Assembly (NCBI GenBank): GCA_044346175.1
Contig: JBIIZQ010000007.1
Span: 16,994-80,993 of the forward strand
Reading direction: 5' to 3'
Source of the DNA: JBJTUH01 sp044346175
GTDB lineage: Bacteria > Cyanobacteriota > Vampirovibrionia > Vampirovibrionales > JAJTHC01
Length of the DNA: 64,000 nt
The position numbers and the translations under genes were made by a program. Positions within the stretch are counted from its first letter, which is position 1. Each line of letters starts with the position of its first letter. The notes below the pieces were generated by a model. The model did not search any database, was not told the origin of the DNA, and saw only the letters and a program-made list of their open reading frames with translations. Positions 1-10,230 of this stretch are shown piece after piece.

Positions 1-3000
1 TGGTCAAAATTACCCGCTTCTCTTACCCAGCCTTGTAGGATTGTACCATCATCATAGCCATTCCACTCACCTGACTTGTTAACGGTATAAAGGTTTTCAA
101 AAGAAGGGTTAATAAGCAAATTATCGCCCGTTACCAAACCAAGAACATTCGGGGCTTCGTTCACGTTGAGTATGTTTACTGTTTGCACCAAATCCCTAGT
201 TAAACCTGTCGCACCTGTCGCACGTACCGTAACCGTATGAGAGGTACTCGCTTCAAAATTAAGCAAACTACTGTCGGCGACTGTCAAAACACCCGTACTG
301 CTGTTAATCGCAAAACGTCCATCAGGTGATACCAAACTATATGTAGGGGGGGCATTATTCGCTGTTTCACCATCGACACCACTAAACGTTGCCACAACCG
401 TACCATTGGCACTATTTTCGGCAATGGCAACCACATCTTCCCGTAAATACACATTATCAATAGCCCAGGCTTCATCAGACCAAGCACTATTAAGCATAGA
501 CCCAAAGCCTAACTTTAAGCTCGTAGCTGTAGTATTCACTACTAAAGTATAGGTATGTTTTTGGTCGTTCCAACGACTAAACCCTTGATTCAGTAAACTC
601 GTTGTAGAAATAGAGTCTGAATAAGTTTCGGTTAAAGCATTATTGTAACTCCTATTAGACACTAATACATCATTCAACCATACTTGGAAGTTTTCACCAT
701 TCCAGCTATCAATTTCATACATTTCAAAAGTAATCGTAACTTGGGTTTGATTCCCTGACAAAGCAAACGTCTTATGAACCCTTTGCTGTCCTTGCACACT
801 CACCGCACTCGCATCACCAGACGCACCGTAAGTTAAACTATCGGTTAAAAAGCGAGTAAAGAAGTTGCTACCACTATTGACATTCGCAGCATTGCTCCAG
901 CCTGTGGTTGCACCCGACTCAAAGGTCTCAGGCTCACCTAAGAGTAACGTCGGTAATTCACCCACATTCGTGACAGTAATCGCTTGGGTTAAATCACGAG
1001 TAAGTCCGCCTATGTCCGTGGTGCGTACCGTAATATTATGCGTCGTATTGGCTTCAAAGTTGAGCAAAGTGTTATCGGCTACTCTTACCGCACCTGTCGT
1101 TGCGTTAATGGCAAAGCGTCCACCCGCATTGTCGGTTAAGCTGTAGAGTAAGCCAGCACCTGCGTCAGGGTCAGTCCCTGCAAATGTGGCGACCACGGTG
1201 CCATTCGCACTGTTCTCAGCGATACTCCCACCACTGGCAAGGGTCAGCGTATTTGGGGCTTCGTTCACGTTCACCACATTCACGGTGAAAGTTTCACTAC
1301 GAGTTAACCCGCCATTATCCGTAATGGTAAGTGTGACAGTCTCCGTAGTACTGGTTTCATAGTCAAACGTAGCACTCGATGCTACTCGAAGTTCATTGCC
1401 TACAATGGTAAACTTGCTGGCACTACTGCCACCCGTAATGGTATACGTAAAGGTACTGCCTGCATCTACATCAGTGCCTGAGAGTGTCCCCACAACCGTA
1501 CCAGCCGTGGCATCTTCTTTAATACTTGTGGTGGCACCACCACTTTGAACGGCTTGGGCTGCACGAACTGCCGCACCATCCCATTGCATGATAGAACGCA
1601 TGGTATAGGTATCATGAATATCCTGCCAGTTAATGTCACCATTCCTACGCATCATCGCATAATCTTCACCTGGAGCGTTTGCAGGCCAGTTGTCTGGTTG
1701 TCCCCCTGCCCACGGTGCATATTGTCCATTGACAGCGGTAGAACCATTTGAAAACTGTACGCCAGCCACATCACCCTGATACCAAAGCCACTGCCCCTCA
1801 ACAAGCTTATCACTACCACCTATCCAAAATTCATTCGCCATACTGTTAAACAAATAAGTACGCTCTGAAGCATTCGCAACATTTACGAGCGTTCCTGAAA
1901 CCCCATTAAGAAAACTGAACTGAGCCGCATCCATGGCGGCTTCCCACGTTAAGCTTGTATTGTTAATGGCATACCATTTGTCGTACGTGGCGTTGTAAAA
2001 TGCACTACTTCCTAAACTGGTTGTAGTACCACTTAGAATCAAGTCCGTGGGGGCTTCGTTCACGTTGGTCACGGTAATGGCTTGCGTGAGGTCACGGGTT
2101 AACCCGCCACCGTCAGTTACCCGCACCGTGAGGTTATGGGTCGTGTTTGTTTCAAAGTTCAGTAGGCTACCATCTGCCACCGTCACTTCACCTGTACTGC
2201 TGTTAATTGCAAAACGTCCACCCGCATTATCTTGAAGAGTGTATTCAAGGTTCGTGCCAGCGTCGGGGTCGGTCCCTGCAAATGTGGCTACCACTATACC
2301 ATTCGCACTGTTCTCAGCCACACTCCCACCACTTGCAAGGGTCAGGGTGTTCGGAGCTTCGTTCACGTTGGTCAAGGTAATGGCTTGCGTGAGGTCACGG
2401 GTTAACCCGCCACCGTCAGTTACCCGTACCGTGAGGTTATGGGTCGTCAGGTTTTCAAAATCGAGTAAACTACTATTGGCAACCGTAACTTCACCCGTAC
2501 TGCTGTTAATCGCAAAACGTCCACCTGCGTTGTCCTGAAGGGTGTATTCAAGGTTTGTGCCAGCGTCGGGGTCAGTACCCGCAAACGTGGCTACCACGGT
2601 GCCATTCGCACTGTTCTCAGCGATACTCCCACCACTGGCAAGGGTCAGGGTGTTGGGTGCTTCGTTCACATTCGTCACGGTAATGGCTTGCGTGAGGTCA
2701 CGGGTTAACCCGCCACCGTCAGTTACCCGTACCGTGAGGTTATGGGTGGTCAGGTTTTCAAAATCGAGTAAACTACTATTGGCAACCGTAACTTCACCCG
2801 TACTGCTGTTAATCGCAAAACGTCCGCCAGCGTTGTCCTGAAGGGAGTATTCAAGATTCGTACCTGCGTCGGGGTCAGTCCCCGCAAACGTGGCCACGAC
2901 CGTACCATTCGCACTGTTTTCTAACACATTGCCCGCAATTTGCTTTAATAAAAAATCATCAACATCAAAGTCATTAAATCCCCCTGAAGTATCTGTAATT

Positions 3001-6000
3001 TTAATCTCTGTACTGGTACTCGTTGCCGTAAAAATAAAGGTATACTTCTGATAACCTGAATTGGGTGTTAAGTCCACAATAGACTGACTAAGTATAGGGT
3101 TGCCTGAGGATAATGTTTCTACAAGTAGACTACCTGAACCCGCAACAGAATTCCCATAAAAGCTTAATTCATAGGTTTTACCTATCTCAGTAGTAACTGT
3201 TTGGGACAGAGTTCTAGCTGAAAGTCCCTCCCACCCACCTAAGGGGATATAGGCACCACCTTGATGTCCTCTAACATTGTCTCTTCCTAAATAAGTGCCT
3301 TGCCACCCTGTAGCGGTACTACCTGGGTCAAAACCAACACCCAAATCAAACCCACCATTCACAATAAGCTCAGACCCTGTCACCATCATCAGATTATCAG
3401 GGGCTTCGTTGACGTTGGTCACGGTAATCGCTTGCGTGAGGTCACGGGTTAACCCGCCACCGTCAGTTACCCGCACCGTGAGGTTATGGGTGGTCAGGTT
3501 TTCAAAGTTCAGTAAGCTACCATCTGCCACCGTCACTTCACCCGTACTGCTGTTAATCGCAAAACGTCCGCCAGCGTTGTCCTGAAGGGAGTATTCAAGA
3601 TTCGTACCTGCGTCGGGGTCAGTCCCTGCAAATGTGGCTACCACTATACCATTCGCACTGTTCTCAGCCACACTCCCACCACTTGCAAGGGTCAGGCTAT
3701 TGGGAGCCTCGTTCACATTGGTCACTGTAATGACTTGGGTGAGGTCACGGGTTAACCCGCCACCGTCAGTTACCCGTACCGTGATATTGTGGGTCGTCAG
3801 GTTTTCAAAATCGAGTAAACTACTATTGGCAACCGTAACGACCCCCGTCGTTGCGTTAATGGCAAAGCATCCACCTGCACTATTCGCTAAACTGTAACGT
3901 AAACCTGCATTGTCTCCTGCGTCAAGGTCACTCCCAGTAAACGTAGCTACCACGGTGCCATTCGCACTGTTCTCAGCGATACTCCCACCACTTGCAAGGG
4001 TGAGTGTATTCGGTGCTTCGTTCACGTTGACGACATTCACGGTGAAGGTCTCACTACGAGTTAAACCGCCATTATCCGTAATGGCTAATGTCACGGTTTC
4101 CGTACTACTGGTTTCATAATCGAACGTAGCACCCGATGCAACCCGAAGTTCATTGCCTACAATGGTAAACTTACTGGCACTACTCCCGCCTGTAATGGCA
4201 TACGTAAAGGTACTGCCTGCATCTACATCAGTACCTGAAAGCGTCCCCACAACCGTACCCGCCGTGGCATCTTCTTTAATACTTGTGGTGGCACCACCAT
4301 TTTGTATGGCTTGAGCAGCACGTACCGCCGCACCATCCCATTGAACTACAGAACGCAACGTACTAGAACCTGGTCGGTCATTCCACACAGCACCAGGGTA
4401 ATAGTGTGCATAGTTCTCAGCCGTCATACCATTAGGTGTACTACTCCAATTCACGAAAGAACCTGCCACAGAATTACCTGAGGAAGTTGAAAACTGCTCA
4501 AGAGGTGTATCACCTTGGTACCAAAGCCATTGACCTTCCACGAGTTTATCACTACCTCCAAGCCAAGCCCATGAAGACAAGCTAAAAATATAACTATTTT
4601 CAGTGGAAGAACGAGCGGTTGACAACGTTCCTGAAACACCATTCAAAAAGCTGTACTGAGCCGCATCCATGGCAGCTTCCCACGTTAAACTTGTATTGTT
4701 AATGGCATACCATTTATCATACGTAGCATTGTAAAACGCACTACTCCCAAAGCTGGTTGTGGTACCGCTTAGAATCAAATCCGTGGGTGCTTCGTTCACG
4801 TTGGTAACGTTAATAGCTTGGGTCAGGTCACGAGTGAGTCCACCCCAGTCAGTTACTCGTACCGTGAGGTTATGGGTTGTATTTGTTTCAAAATCAAGTA
4901 AACTACTATTGGCAACCGTAACGACCCCCGTCGTTGCGTTAATAGCAAAGCGTCCGCCTGCATTGTCTTGGAGGCTGTACTGAAGATTCGTACCAGCGTC
5001 GGGGTCGGTACCCGTAAACATCGCAACCACCGTGCCATTGGCACTGTTCTCAGCCACACTATCAGCACCCACGATAGTTTTAGCGAGTCGTACATTATCC
5101 CAAATCGTTTGCCCTGAACCATTTGTTGACGCTAACTCAATTCTAAGGGCTTGACCAAATAAAGCAGAATTGACTGGCAAAGTACTACTATCAAAAGTCA
5201 GTACACCCGTCGTCCAGTTATCAGAAGGCGGGACAATGTTTTGCACTTCCGTAAGTAGGGTATTACCTGCATATAAGCGTATGGCATTGTTTGAAAGTGG
5301 TACATCATTACGGCTACCAACATCCACTGCTAACGTGTAAATTGTATTACTAGTTAGCGTTTCAGACAAAACCTGAGACAGATTTCCATTAACACCAACA
5401 CCAGTAACCGCTGTGTTAAAACCCTGCGTCGCTTGGGTTGACATCTGAGCCGTTTGAGGATTGTAATCAAGCCCTCCAGGTCCCCAGTTCGGCACTGTAT
5501 AAGAAAAACCCCCATTCGCTAGAGTTTGAGCCTCAAAGCCAGGATTCAATACCGTAATGGGTGTAATACTCTGCCCAAATACACGGCGTAACTGAATATT
5601 ATCCAGTATCATCCCTGCCAAGTCAGTAGGACCTGATGCCACAATACGCAAGGTATCAGAGCCGTCTCCTGCCCCTGCCGTGACTGAGTATTGATACGCT
5701 TTCCAATCGCCACCCACAACCGTATCTTGAATCGTGCCAACCAGTTGACCACCCCAGAAAATTTGAAGCGTATCACCTGAACTACCATTAGGCAAAAAGT
5801 CTCTTGTGTCTAAAGAAAGCTGATAGACACTCCCAACAGGCAAATTATTAACCTTTTGAGAAATCGTTGTGTTTCCACCATAACTATCTAAATCAAGGCT
5901 ATAAGTGCCATGTGTTGCTGTAATACCATACCCTTGAAACTGGTCAACACTACCTGCACCTGATAAAACCCAACCTTGTAATTGATTGCCTGAATAACCA

Positions 6001-8264
6001 TAGGATTGGTTCAAAGAAACTAAATTTTCAAAAGAGCCGTTAATTAAGAGGTTATCCCCAAGCGTCGCTCTGGTCACATCTGGAGCTTCGTTGACGTTTG
6101 TAACACTAATCGCTTGGGTCAGGTCACGAGTGAGGGTGCCGTCTGAGACTCGTACCGTGATATTGTGGGTCGTGTTTGTTTCAAAGTTCAGTAAGCTTCC
6201 ATCTGCCACCGTCACTTCACCTGTACTGCTGTTAATCGCAAAACGTCCGTTAGCATTGTCTTGGAGGGTGTATTCAAGGTTCGTGCCAGCGTCGGGGTCG
6301 GTTCCTGCAAACGTGGCTACTACCGTACCATTCGCACTGTTCTCAGCCACACTCCCGCCACTAGAGAGGGTCAGGGTGTTGGGAGCTTCGTTCACGTTGG
6401 TCACGGTAATCGCTTGCGTGAGGTCACGGGTTAACCCGCCACCGTCAGTTACCCGCACCGTGAGGTTGTGGGTCGTCAGGTTTTCAAAGTTCAGTAAGCT
6501 TCCATCTGCCACCGTCACTTCACCTGTACTGCTGTTAATTGCAAAACGTCCACCCGCATTATCTTGAAGAGTGTATTCAAGGTTTGTGCCAGCGTCGGGG
6601 TCTGTCCCCGCAAACGTGGCTACTACCGTACCATTCGCACTGTTTTCCGCCACACTCCCGCCACTAGAAAGAGTGAGGGTATTCGGGGCTTCGTTGACGT
6701 TGGTCACGGTAATCGCTTGCGTGAGGTCACGGGTTAACCCGCCACCGTCAGTTACCCGCACCGTGAGGTTGTGGGTCGTCAGGTTTTCAAAGTTCAGTAA
6801 GCTTCCATCTGCCACCGTCACTTCACCTGTACTGCTGTTAATTGCAAAACGTCCACCCGCATTATCTTGAAGAGTGTATTCAAGGTTCGTGCCAGCGTCG
6901 GGGTCTGTCCCTGCAAACGTGGCTACGAATGTGCCGTTGGAACTATTTTCAGCTACCGAAGGAGTTACTGAACCTAAGGCTAATAGAGCAATGTTATCCA
7001 ACATTAAATCAACAGAAGCAGTTACAGTAGAAACATCTGAAAAAATAATTTGCGTTGAAGCACCCGAAGCCGTAAACGTGATACTATCTCTTTGCCAAGG
7101 CACGCTATAAGCGGTTGTTGCACTAGAATGGAAGGTTTGAGAAAAAACATTAGCCCCATTGGAGATAACATCTACCTTCAAAGCTTGAGGAGCATTCAAG
7201 TATCCAAAAGTACCATGACTAAATGCAAGTTGATAGGACATGCCTGCTTCGGTAGAAATAGTTTGACTGATTACACCATTATTAAGGGAGTCCCCACTAC
7301 TAAATCCTACTGCATTTACCCCTTGAGAACTTCCTTGAGCTGAAAAAGCATGTACATGACCTGAAGTTGTCCAGCCTGCTAACAGTGATTCAAAACTAGG
7401 GTTAGTGAGGACAATATTCGACTGTGTTAAAGTAAAGCTATTTGGGGCTTCATTGACGTTGGTAACACTAATGACTTGGGTCAGGTCACGAGTGAGTGTA
7501 CCGTCTGAAACACGCACCGTGATGTTATGGGTCGTCAGGTTTTCAAAATCGAGTAAACTACTATTGGCAACCGTAACTTCACCCGTACTGCTGTTAATCG
7601 CAAAACGTCCGCCAGCGTTGTCCTGAAGGGAGTATTCAAGGTTTGTGCCAGCGTCGGGGTCTGTCCCCGCAAACGTGGCTACTACCGTACCATTCGCACT
7701 GTTTTCTGCCACACTCCCACCACTTGCAAGGGTCAGGCTATTGGGAGTCTCATTCACGTTGGTGAGGCTGATAGTTTGTACACGCTCAATCGATAAACCT
7801 GCACTGTTCGTGACACGTACTCGTATGCTATGAGCGGTAGCAACTTCATAATCAAGTAAACTGCCATCTGCCACGGTAACCATACCCGTGAAGGGGTTCA
7901 TGGCAAAGCGTCCACCCGCATTATCCAAGAGCTGATAGGTCAGTACTTGACCGGGTTGGTCATCATACCCTGAAAACTTCCCTACCACCGTACCATTAGC
8001 ACTATTTTCTGCCACACTCCCACCTTGAGCCAAGGTTAAATTACTGGGAGCCTCAATAGGCTTGGTTGTGGGCTTAGGGAAAAAGATAAAACTTTTGAAG
8101 ACATTCCAAGAGTCGTGTGCTTGCCATGTTTGGTTGATGATTTTTTCGGTATAACTACCATCATAACGCCAGCCAGAATTCCATAAATCTAGCAAAAGGC
8201 GAGATTTATCCTCTTTATCTTTGTTTGTAAGATTAGCCTTAGGCGGCAATTCAAACAACATCAT
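1..8264 (-). CDS. Giant cadherin-repeat and C-type-lectin adhesin, C-terminus beyond left edge
   Basis: I read this frame codon by codon on the minus strand from the tandem ATG at 8264 to base 1 and found no stop, giving at least 2754 residues. After an N-terminal stretch of about 80 aa without a signal peptide come about fifteen cadherin-like units of about 100 aa. Each opens near 'ENSANGTVV', carries 'TDPDAGT' and 'GRFAINSSTGEV', and closes with 'VNEAP'. Two C-type-lectin-like domains (about 4325-4750 and 1570-2030; 'TWEAAMDAAQ', 'GQWLWYQGD', 'WDGAA') and several 'NPSFE' jelly-roll-like inserts (about 6960-7440, 5090-6060, 2950-3390, 480-950, and one starting near 110) interrupt them. Such proteins are normally large exported adhesins. 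Lack of a signal peptide suggests type I secretion (inference); the export signal would lie off-window. Ligand unknown. Confidence 0.9.
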   Translation of the reverse strand, partial: MMLFELPPKANLTNKDKEDKSRLLLDLWNSGWRYDGSYTEKIINQTWQAHDSWNVFKSFIFFPKPTTKPIEAPSNLTLAQGGSVAENSANGTVVGKFSGYDDQPGQVLTYQLLDNAGGRFAMNPFTGMVTVADGSLLDYEVATAHSIRVRVTNSAGLSIERVQTISLTNVNETPNSLTLASGGSVAENSANGTVVATFAGTDPDAGTNLEYSLQDNAGGRFAINSSTGEVTVANSSLLDFENLTTHNITVRVSDGTLTRDLTQVISVTNVNEAPNSFTLTQSNIVLTNPSFESLLAGWTTSGHVHAFSAQGSSQGVNAVGFSSGDSLNNGVISQTISTEAGMSYQLAFSHGTFGYLNAPQALKVDVISNGANVFSQTFHSSATTAYSVPWQRDSITFTASGASTQIIFSDVSTVTASVDLMLDNIALLALGSVTPSVAENSSNGTFVATFAGTDPDAGTNLEYTLQDNAGGRFAINSSTGEVTVADGSLLNFENLTTHNLTVRVTDGGGLTRDLTQAITVTNVNEAPNTLTLSSGGSVAENSANGTVVATFAGTDPDAGTNLEYTLQDNAGGRFAINSSTGEVTVADGSLLNFENLTTHNLTVRVTDGGGLTRDLTQAITVTNVNEAPNTLTLSSGGSVAENSANGTVVATFAGTDPDAGTNLEYTLQDNANGRFAINSSTGEVTVADGSLLNFETNTTHNITVRVSDGTLTRDLTQAISVTNVNEAPDVTRATLGDNLLINGSFENLVSLNQSYGYSGNQLQGWVLSGAGSVDQFQGYGITATHGTYSLDLDSYGGNTTISQKVNNLPVGSVYQLSLDTRDFLPNGSSGDTLQIFWGGQLVGTIQDTVVGGDWKAYQYSVTAGAGDGSDTLRIVASGPTDLAGMILDNIQLRRVFGQSITPITVLNPGFEAQTLANGGFSYTVPNWGPGGLDYNPQTAQMSTQATQGFNTAVTGVGVNGNLSQVLSETLTSNTIYTLAVDVGSRNDVPLSNNAIRLYAGNTLLTEVQNIVPPSDNWTTGVLTFDSSTLPVNSALFGQALRIELASTNGSGQTIWDNVRLAKTIVGADSVAENSANGTVVAMFTGTDPDAGTNLQYSLQDNAGGRFAINATTGVVTVANSSLLDFETNTTHNLTVRVTDWGGLTRDLTQAINVTNVNEAPTDLILSGTTTSFGSSAFYNATYDKWYAINNTSLTWEAAMDAAQYSFLNGVSGTLSTARSSTENSYIFSLSSWAWLGGSDKLVEGQWLWYQGDTPLEQFSTSSGNSVAGSFVNWSSTPNGMTAENYAHYYPGAVWNDRPGSSTLRSVVQWDGAAVRAAQAIQNGGATTSIKEDATAGTVVGTLSGTDVDAGSTFTYAITGGSSASKFTIVGNELRVASGATFDYETSSTETVTLAITDNGGLTRSETFTVNVVNVNEAPNTLTLASGGSIAENSANGTVVATFTGSDLDAGDNAGLRYSLANSAGGCFAINATTGVVTVANSSLLDFENLTTHNITVRVTDGGGLTRDLTQVITVTNVNEAPNSLTLASGGSVAENSANGIVVATFAGTDPDAGTNLEYSLQDNAGGRFAINSSTGEVTVADGSLLNFENLTTHNLTVRVTDGGGLTRDLTQAITVTNVNEAPDNLMMVTGSELIVNGGFDLGVGFDPGSTATGWQGTYLGRDNVRGHQGGAYIPLGGWEGLSARTLSQTVTTEIGKTYELSFYGNSVAGSGSLLVETLSSGNPILSQSIVDLTPNSGYQKYTFIFTATSTSTEIKITDTSGGFNDFDVDDFLLKQIAGNVLENSANGTVVATFAGTDPDAGTNLEYSLQDNAGGRFAINSSTGEVTVANSSLLDFENLTTHNLTVRVTDGGGLTRDLTQAITVTNVNEAPNTLTLASGGSIAENSANGTVVATFAGTDPDAGTNLEYTLQDNAGGRFAINSSTGEVTVANSSLLDFENLTTHNLTVRVTDGGGLTRDLTQAITLTNVNEAPNTLTLASGGSVAENSANGIVVATFAGTDPDAGTNLEYTLQDNAGGRFAINSSTGEVTVADGSLLNFETNTTHNLTVRVTDGGGLTRDLTQAITVTNVNEAPTDLILSGTTTSLGSSAFYNATYDKWYAINNTSLTWEAAMDAAQFSFLNGVSGTLVNVANASERTYLFNSMANEFWIGGSDKLVEGQWLWYQGDVAGVQFSNGSTAVNGQYAPWAGGQPDNWPANAPGEDYAMMRRNGDINWQDIHDTYTMRSIMQWDGAAVRAAQAVQSGGATTSIKEDATAGTVVGTLSGTDVDAGSTFTYTITGGSSASKFTIVGNELRVASSATFDYETSTTETVTLTITDNGGLTRSETFTVNVVNVNEAPNTLTLASGGSIAENSANGTVVATFAGTDPDAGAGLLYSLTDNAGGRFAINATTGAVRVADNTLLNFEANTTHNITVRTTDIGGLTRDLTQAITVTNVGELPTLLLGEPETFESGATTGWSNAANVNSGSNFFTRFLTDSLTYGASGDASAVSVQGQQRVHKTFALSGNQTQVTITFEMYEIDSWNGENFQVWLNDVLVSNRSYNNALTETYSDSISTTSLLNQGFSRWNDQKHTYTLVVNTTATSLKLGFGSMLNSAWSDEAWAIDNVYLREDVVAIAENSANGTVVATFSGVDGETANNAPPTYSLVSPDGRFAINSSTGVLTVADSSLLNFEASTSHTVTVRATGATGLTRDLVQTVNILNVNEAPNVLGLVTGDNLLINPSFENLYTVNKSGEWNGYDDGTILQGWVREAGNFD
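2058..2935 (-). repeat. Second block of three 303-bp cadherin-repeat units
   Basis: The same junction (plus strand 'gttcac' of the VNEAP codons) recurs at 2058, 2361 and 2664, again 303 bp apart. The units are close in sequence to those at 6085-6990 and to the unit at about 3405-3705. The length stays a multiple of three, so copy-number change would keep the reading frame. Confidence 0.8.
6085..6990 (-). repeat. Three near-identical 303-bp cadherin-repeat units
   Basis: Consecutive units are spaced exactly 303 bp (101 codons). The copies beginning near 6389 and 6692 differ at only about three of some 235 aligned bases, so they duplicated recently or are kept alike by gene conversion. They sit in frame inside the giant adhesin gene. 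Confidence 0.85.
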
Positions 8265-8507
8265 AAATCTTTTGCCTTAACTATGCGCCGTAAAATTTCA
8301 CGTATGATAGGGTAATGTATGGTTCAAAAAACAGACCATGAACAAGGACATCAAGCACACAGCATGTCCTCTTACATAGAAGTTTCGTCAAATGGTACTA
8401 TTTCTATAGGGTAAGCATCCTAACTCACTTACAATATGGAGACCCGCCCCAAAAGCACCCTAAACACAGCCCCCAAAAAAAAAGACCCAAACAACTATAA
8501 GGCGATG

Positions 8508-9944
8508 CTATAAAACCTCTACCAGCAACATGCTTAAGTCATCCTGCAAAGGGCGACCTTCGGCAAATAAGGACAAATCTTTCAAAATACCCTGCATCAC
8601 ATCGTGCGTTTGAGCCTTCGCAAGGTTCATCAAGACCTCCTCTAAGCGAGGTTCACCATAAAATTCGTCTTGCTGATTCCACATTTCAGTAATACCATCG
8701 GTAAACATTAAGAGTTTATCGCCAGGATAAATCGTAATCTCTTGCTTGTCATAGGGTATCTCAGGAAGCCACACCAAAGGTGGCCCATTTTCACCAGGCC
8801 GCTCAATGGTTTGTGTTTCAGCGCGATACCATACTGAAAAAGGATGCCCCGCACTTGAAAGCAACACCTGAAATGCGTCTGCATGCTCAGGATGAGGATT
8901 CAGACAGCCAGTACAGGCCGTCACATAATGCTCTGTTTTAATGACAGCGGCAAGGTCCTGATTGACGGCATCTAAAATCGCTTCAGGCGTTTTATACCGG
9001 TTCGTTGCACGAGAAAATGCGGCTTTATAAATAGCGGTAATAAAACCAGCAGGAAGCCCATGCCCTGAAACATCTGAAATAGAAACCGCCAAATGACCCT
9101 CTTGCGTACTTAAGGGAACCACATCATAGAGGTCACCCCCCAAGGCATCACAAGGTACATAGACTGAAGTAATGCGTAAACGTTGACTCTCGTAATTGGT
9201 AGCTACTCGAAATGTACTTTCACCTGCCTGTCCTTTTTCAGCATCCTGTACAATGGCATTCGGTAAAAGACTGTGCTGAAGCTGACGCGCCACGGTGAGT
9301 TCTCGCTCAATGGCACTACTTCGTTCATACAACTCTTGGTTCAGCTGCTGCATGGTTTGTAACTCTTGCTTTTGGAAATGCTCTTGTTGGCGCTTACGTA
9401 AGACCATCGAGAGGTTCAAAGCGAGCATGGCTTCTGAAGTATCCGCAGCAATCACCATATCAGCGGCATAGGTCAAAGACTGATGAATCAACGGTGAGGC
9501 AGCTATGGTTGGGTCTTTGGGTAACACAACCACTTTATGAGGACCTGTCACAGGGTCAATACAAGAAAGTTGGTCAAGGAGCATCTGAGATTGTTGCTCA
9601 TCATCAGGGAGCATCATACATACCACGGCTGTGGGAAGGGTTTCAGGGTCTTTTGTCGCTAAATCCCAAATAGATTCTTCCTCTGGTGTGGGATTTTCTA
9701 GCGTGACGGAGGGTTCATCTTGAGATAATGGCGAAGTTTTGGGTTGATATTCATCAAGGTCAAGCTCCTCTCGTTGGGTCACATAATAATCAGGAAGCTT
9801 TTGGGCAAGACGCTCAACAGTCTCCGTGAGTGCTTTGCCACGACCCACACACACAAGTTTGTCTTGATAGTAAAGTGCCGTCATCATGCTTGATTTCCCT
9901 TTATGCACTGCATAGCCTTTTGTAGTGACTACTGATAAGTTCAT
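8508..9944 (-). CDS. SpoIIE/RsbU-type PP2C serine phosphatase
   Basis: 478 aa. The C-terminal half (about 245-478) is a SpoIIE-type PP2C domain: 'GGDLYDV' with metal-binding Asp271, 'DVSGHG' with Asp291, 'FTDGITE' and a terminal 'DDLSMLLVEVL'. Such enzymes dephosphorylate anti-sigma-factor antagonists or similar STAS proteins. A coiled coil (about 180-228, rich in Gln/Glu, ending 'ARQLQHSLLP') precedes it, as in RsbU/RsbP-like proteins. Residues about 103-185 resemble a reduced receiver domain without a clear phospho-acceptor Asp strand. The first 50 residues form a small domain I do not recognise. Soluble, cytoplasmic. It follows the adhesin promoter region (243 bp gap) in the opposite transcriptional order, so the two may or may not be co-transcribed. 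Partner proteins are not in the window. Confidence 0.88.
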   Translation of the reverse strand: MNLSVVTTKGYAVHKGKSSMMTALYYQDKLVCVGRGKALTETVERLAQKLPDYYVTQREELDLDEYQPKTSPLSQDEPSVTLENPTPEEESIWDLATKDPETLPTAVVCMMLPDDEQQSQMLLDQLSCIDPVTGPHKVVVLPKDPTIAASPLIHQSLTYAADMVIAADTSEAMLALNLSMVLRKRQQEHFQKQELQTMQQLNQELYERSSAIERELTVARQLQHSLLPNAIVQDAEKGQAGESTFRVATNYESQRLRITSVYVPCDALGGDLYDVVPLSTQEGHLAVSISDVSGHGLPAGFITAIYKAAFSRATNRYKTPEAILDAVNQDLAAVIKTEHYVTACTGCLNPHPEHADAFQVLLSSAGHPFSVWYRAETQTIERPGENGPPLVWLPEIPYDKQEITIYPGDKLLMFTDGITEMWNQQDEFYGEPRLEEVLMNLAKAQTHDVMQGILKDLSLFAEGRPLQDDLSMLLVEVL

Positions 9945-10230
9945 AACACCCCCTCATGAAGGGAGGCTCACTTTAAAGCTTCGGCATGATGAACACGTCC
10001 TTACGACACTCAAGGGGATAAAACCCTTCATATAATTGAGTGCTTCCTCAAAACACAAACAGATATTTATCAATACACCCCCTAGAGGCAAAGGGTTCTT
10101 AAATAATGTTTTTATATATTTAGATTCTATTTATGCCGCTTATAGGCTTCATGACGGCTTAACCTTGCGCTGAGCTTGCCAATATTTCACCACACAGGCC
10201 CCTACATCTTACCAAGCGATTGAAACCTCC

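Noticed and set aside
2058..6990. Regular ~300-bp periodic repeats that could be mistaken for a CRISPR or satellite array
   Set aside because: Units are 303 bp, coding and in frame, with no short direct repeat plus unique spacer pattern.
865..7833. A series of plus-strand frames with a repeated 'RVNPPPSVTRTV'-type sequence, looking like tandem repeat proteins
   Set aside because: They are antisense shadows of the cadherin repeats. The minus-strand frame is unbroken across the whole region and has recognisable domains.
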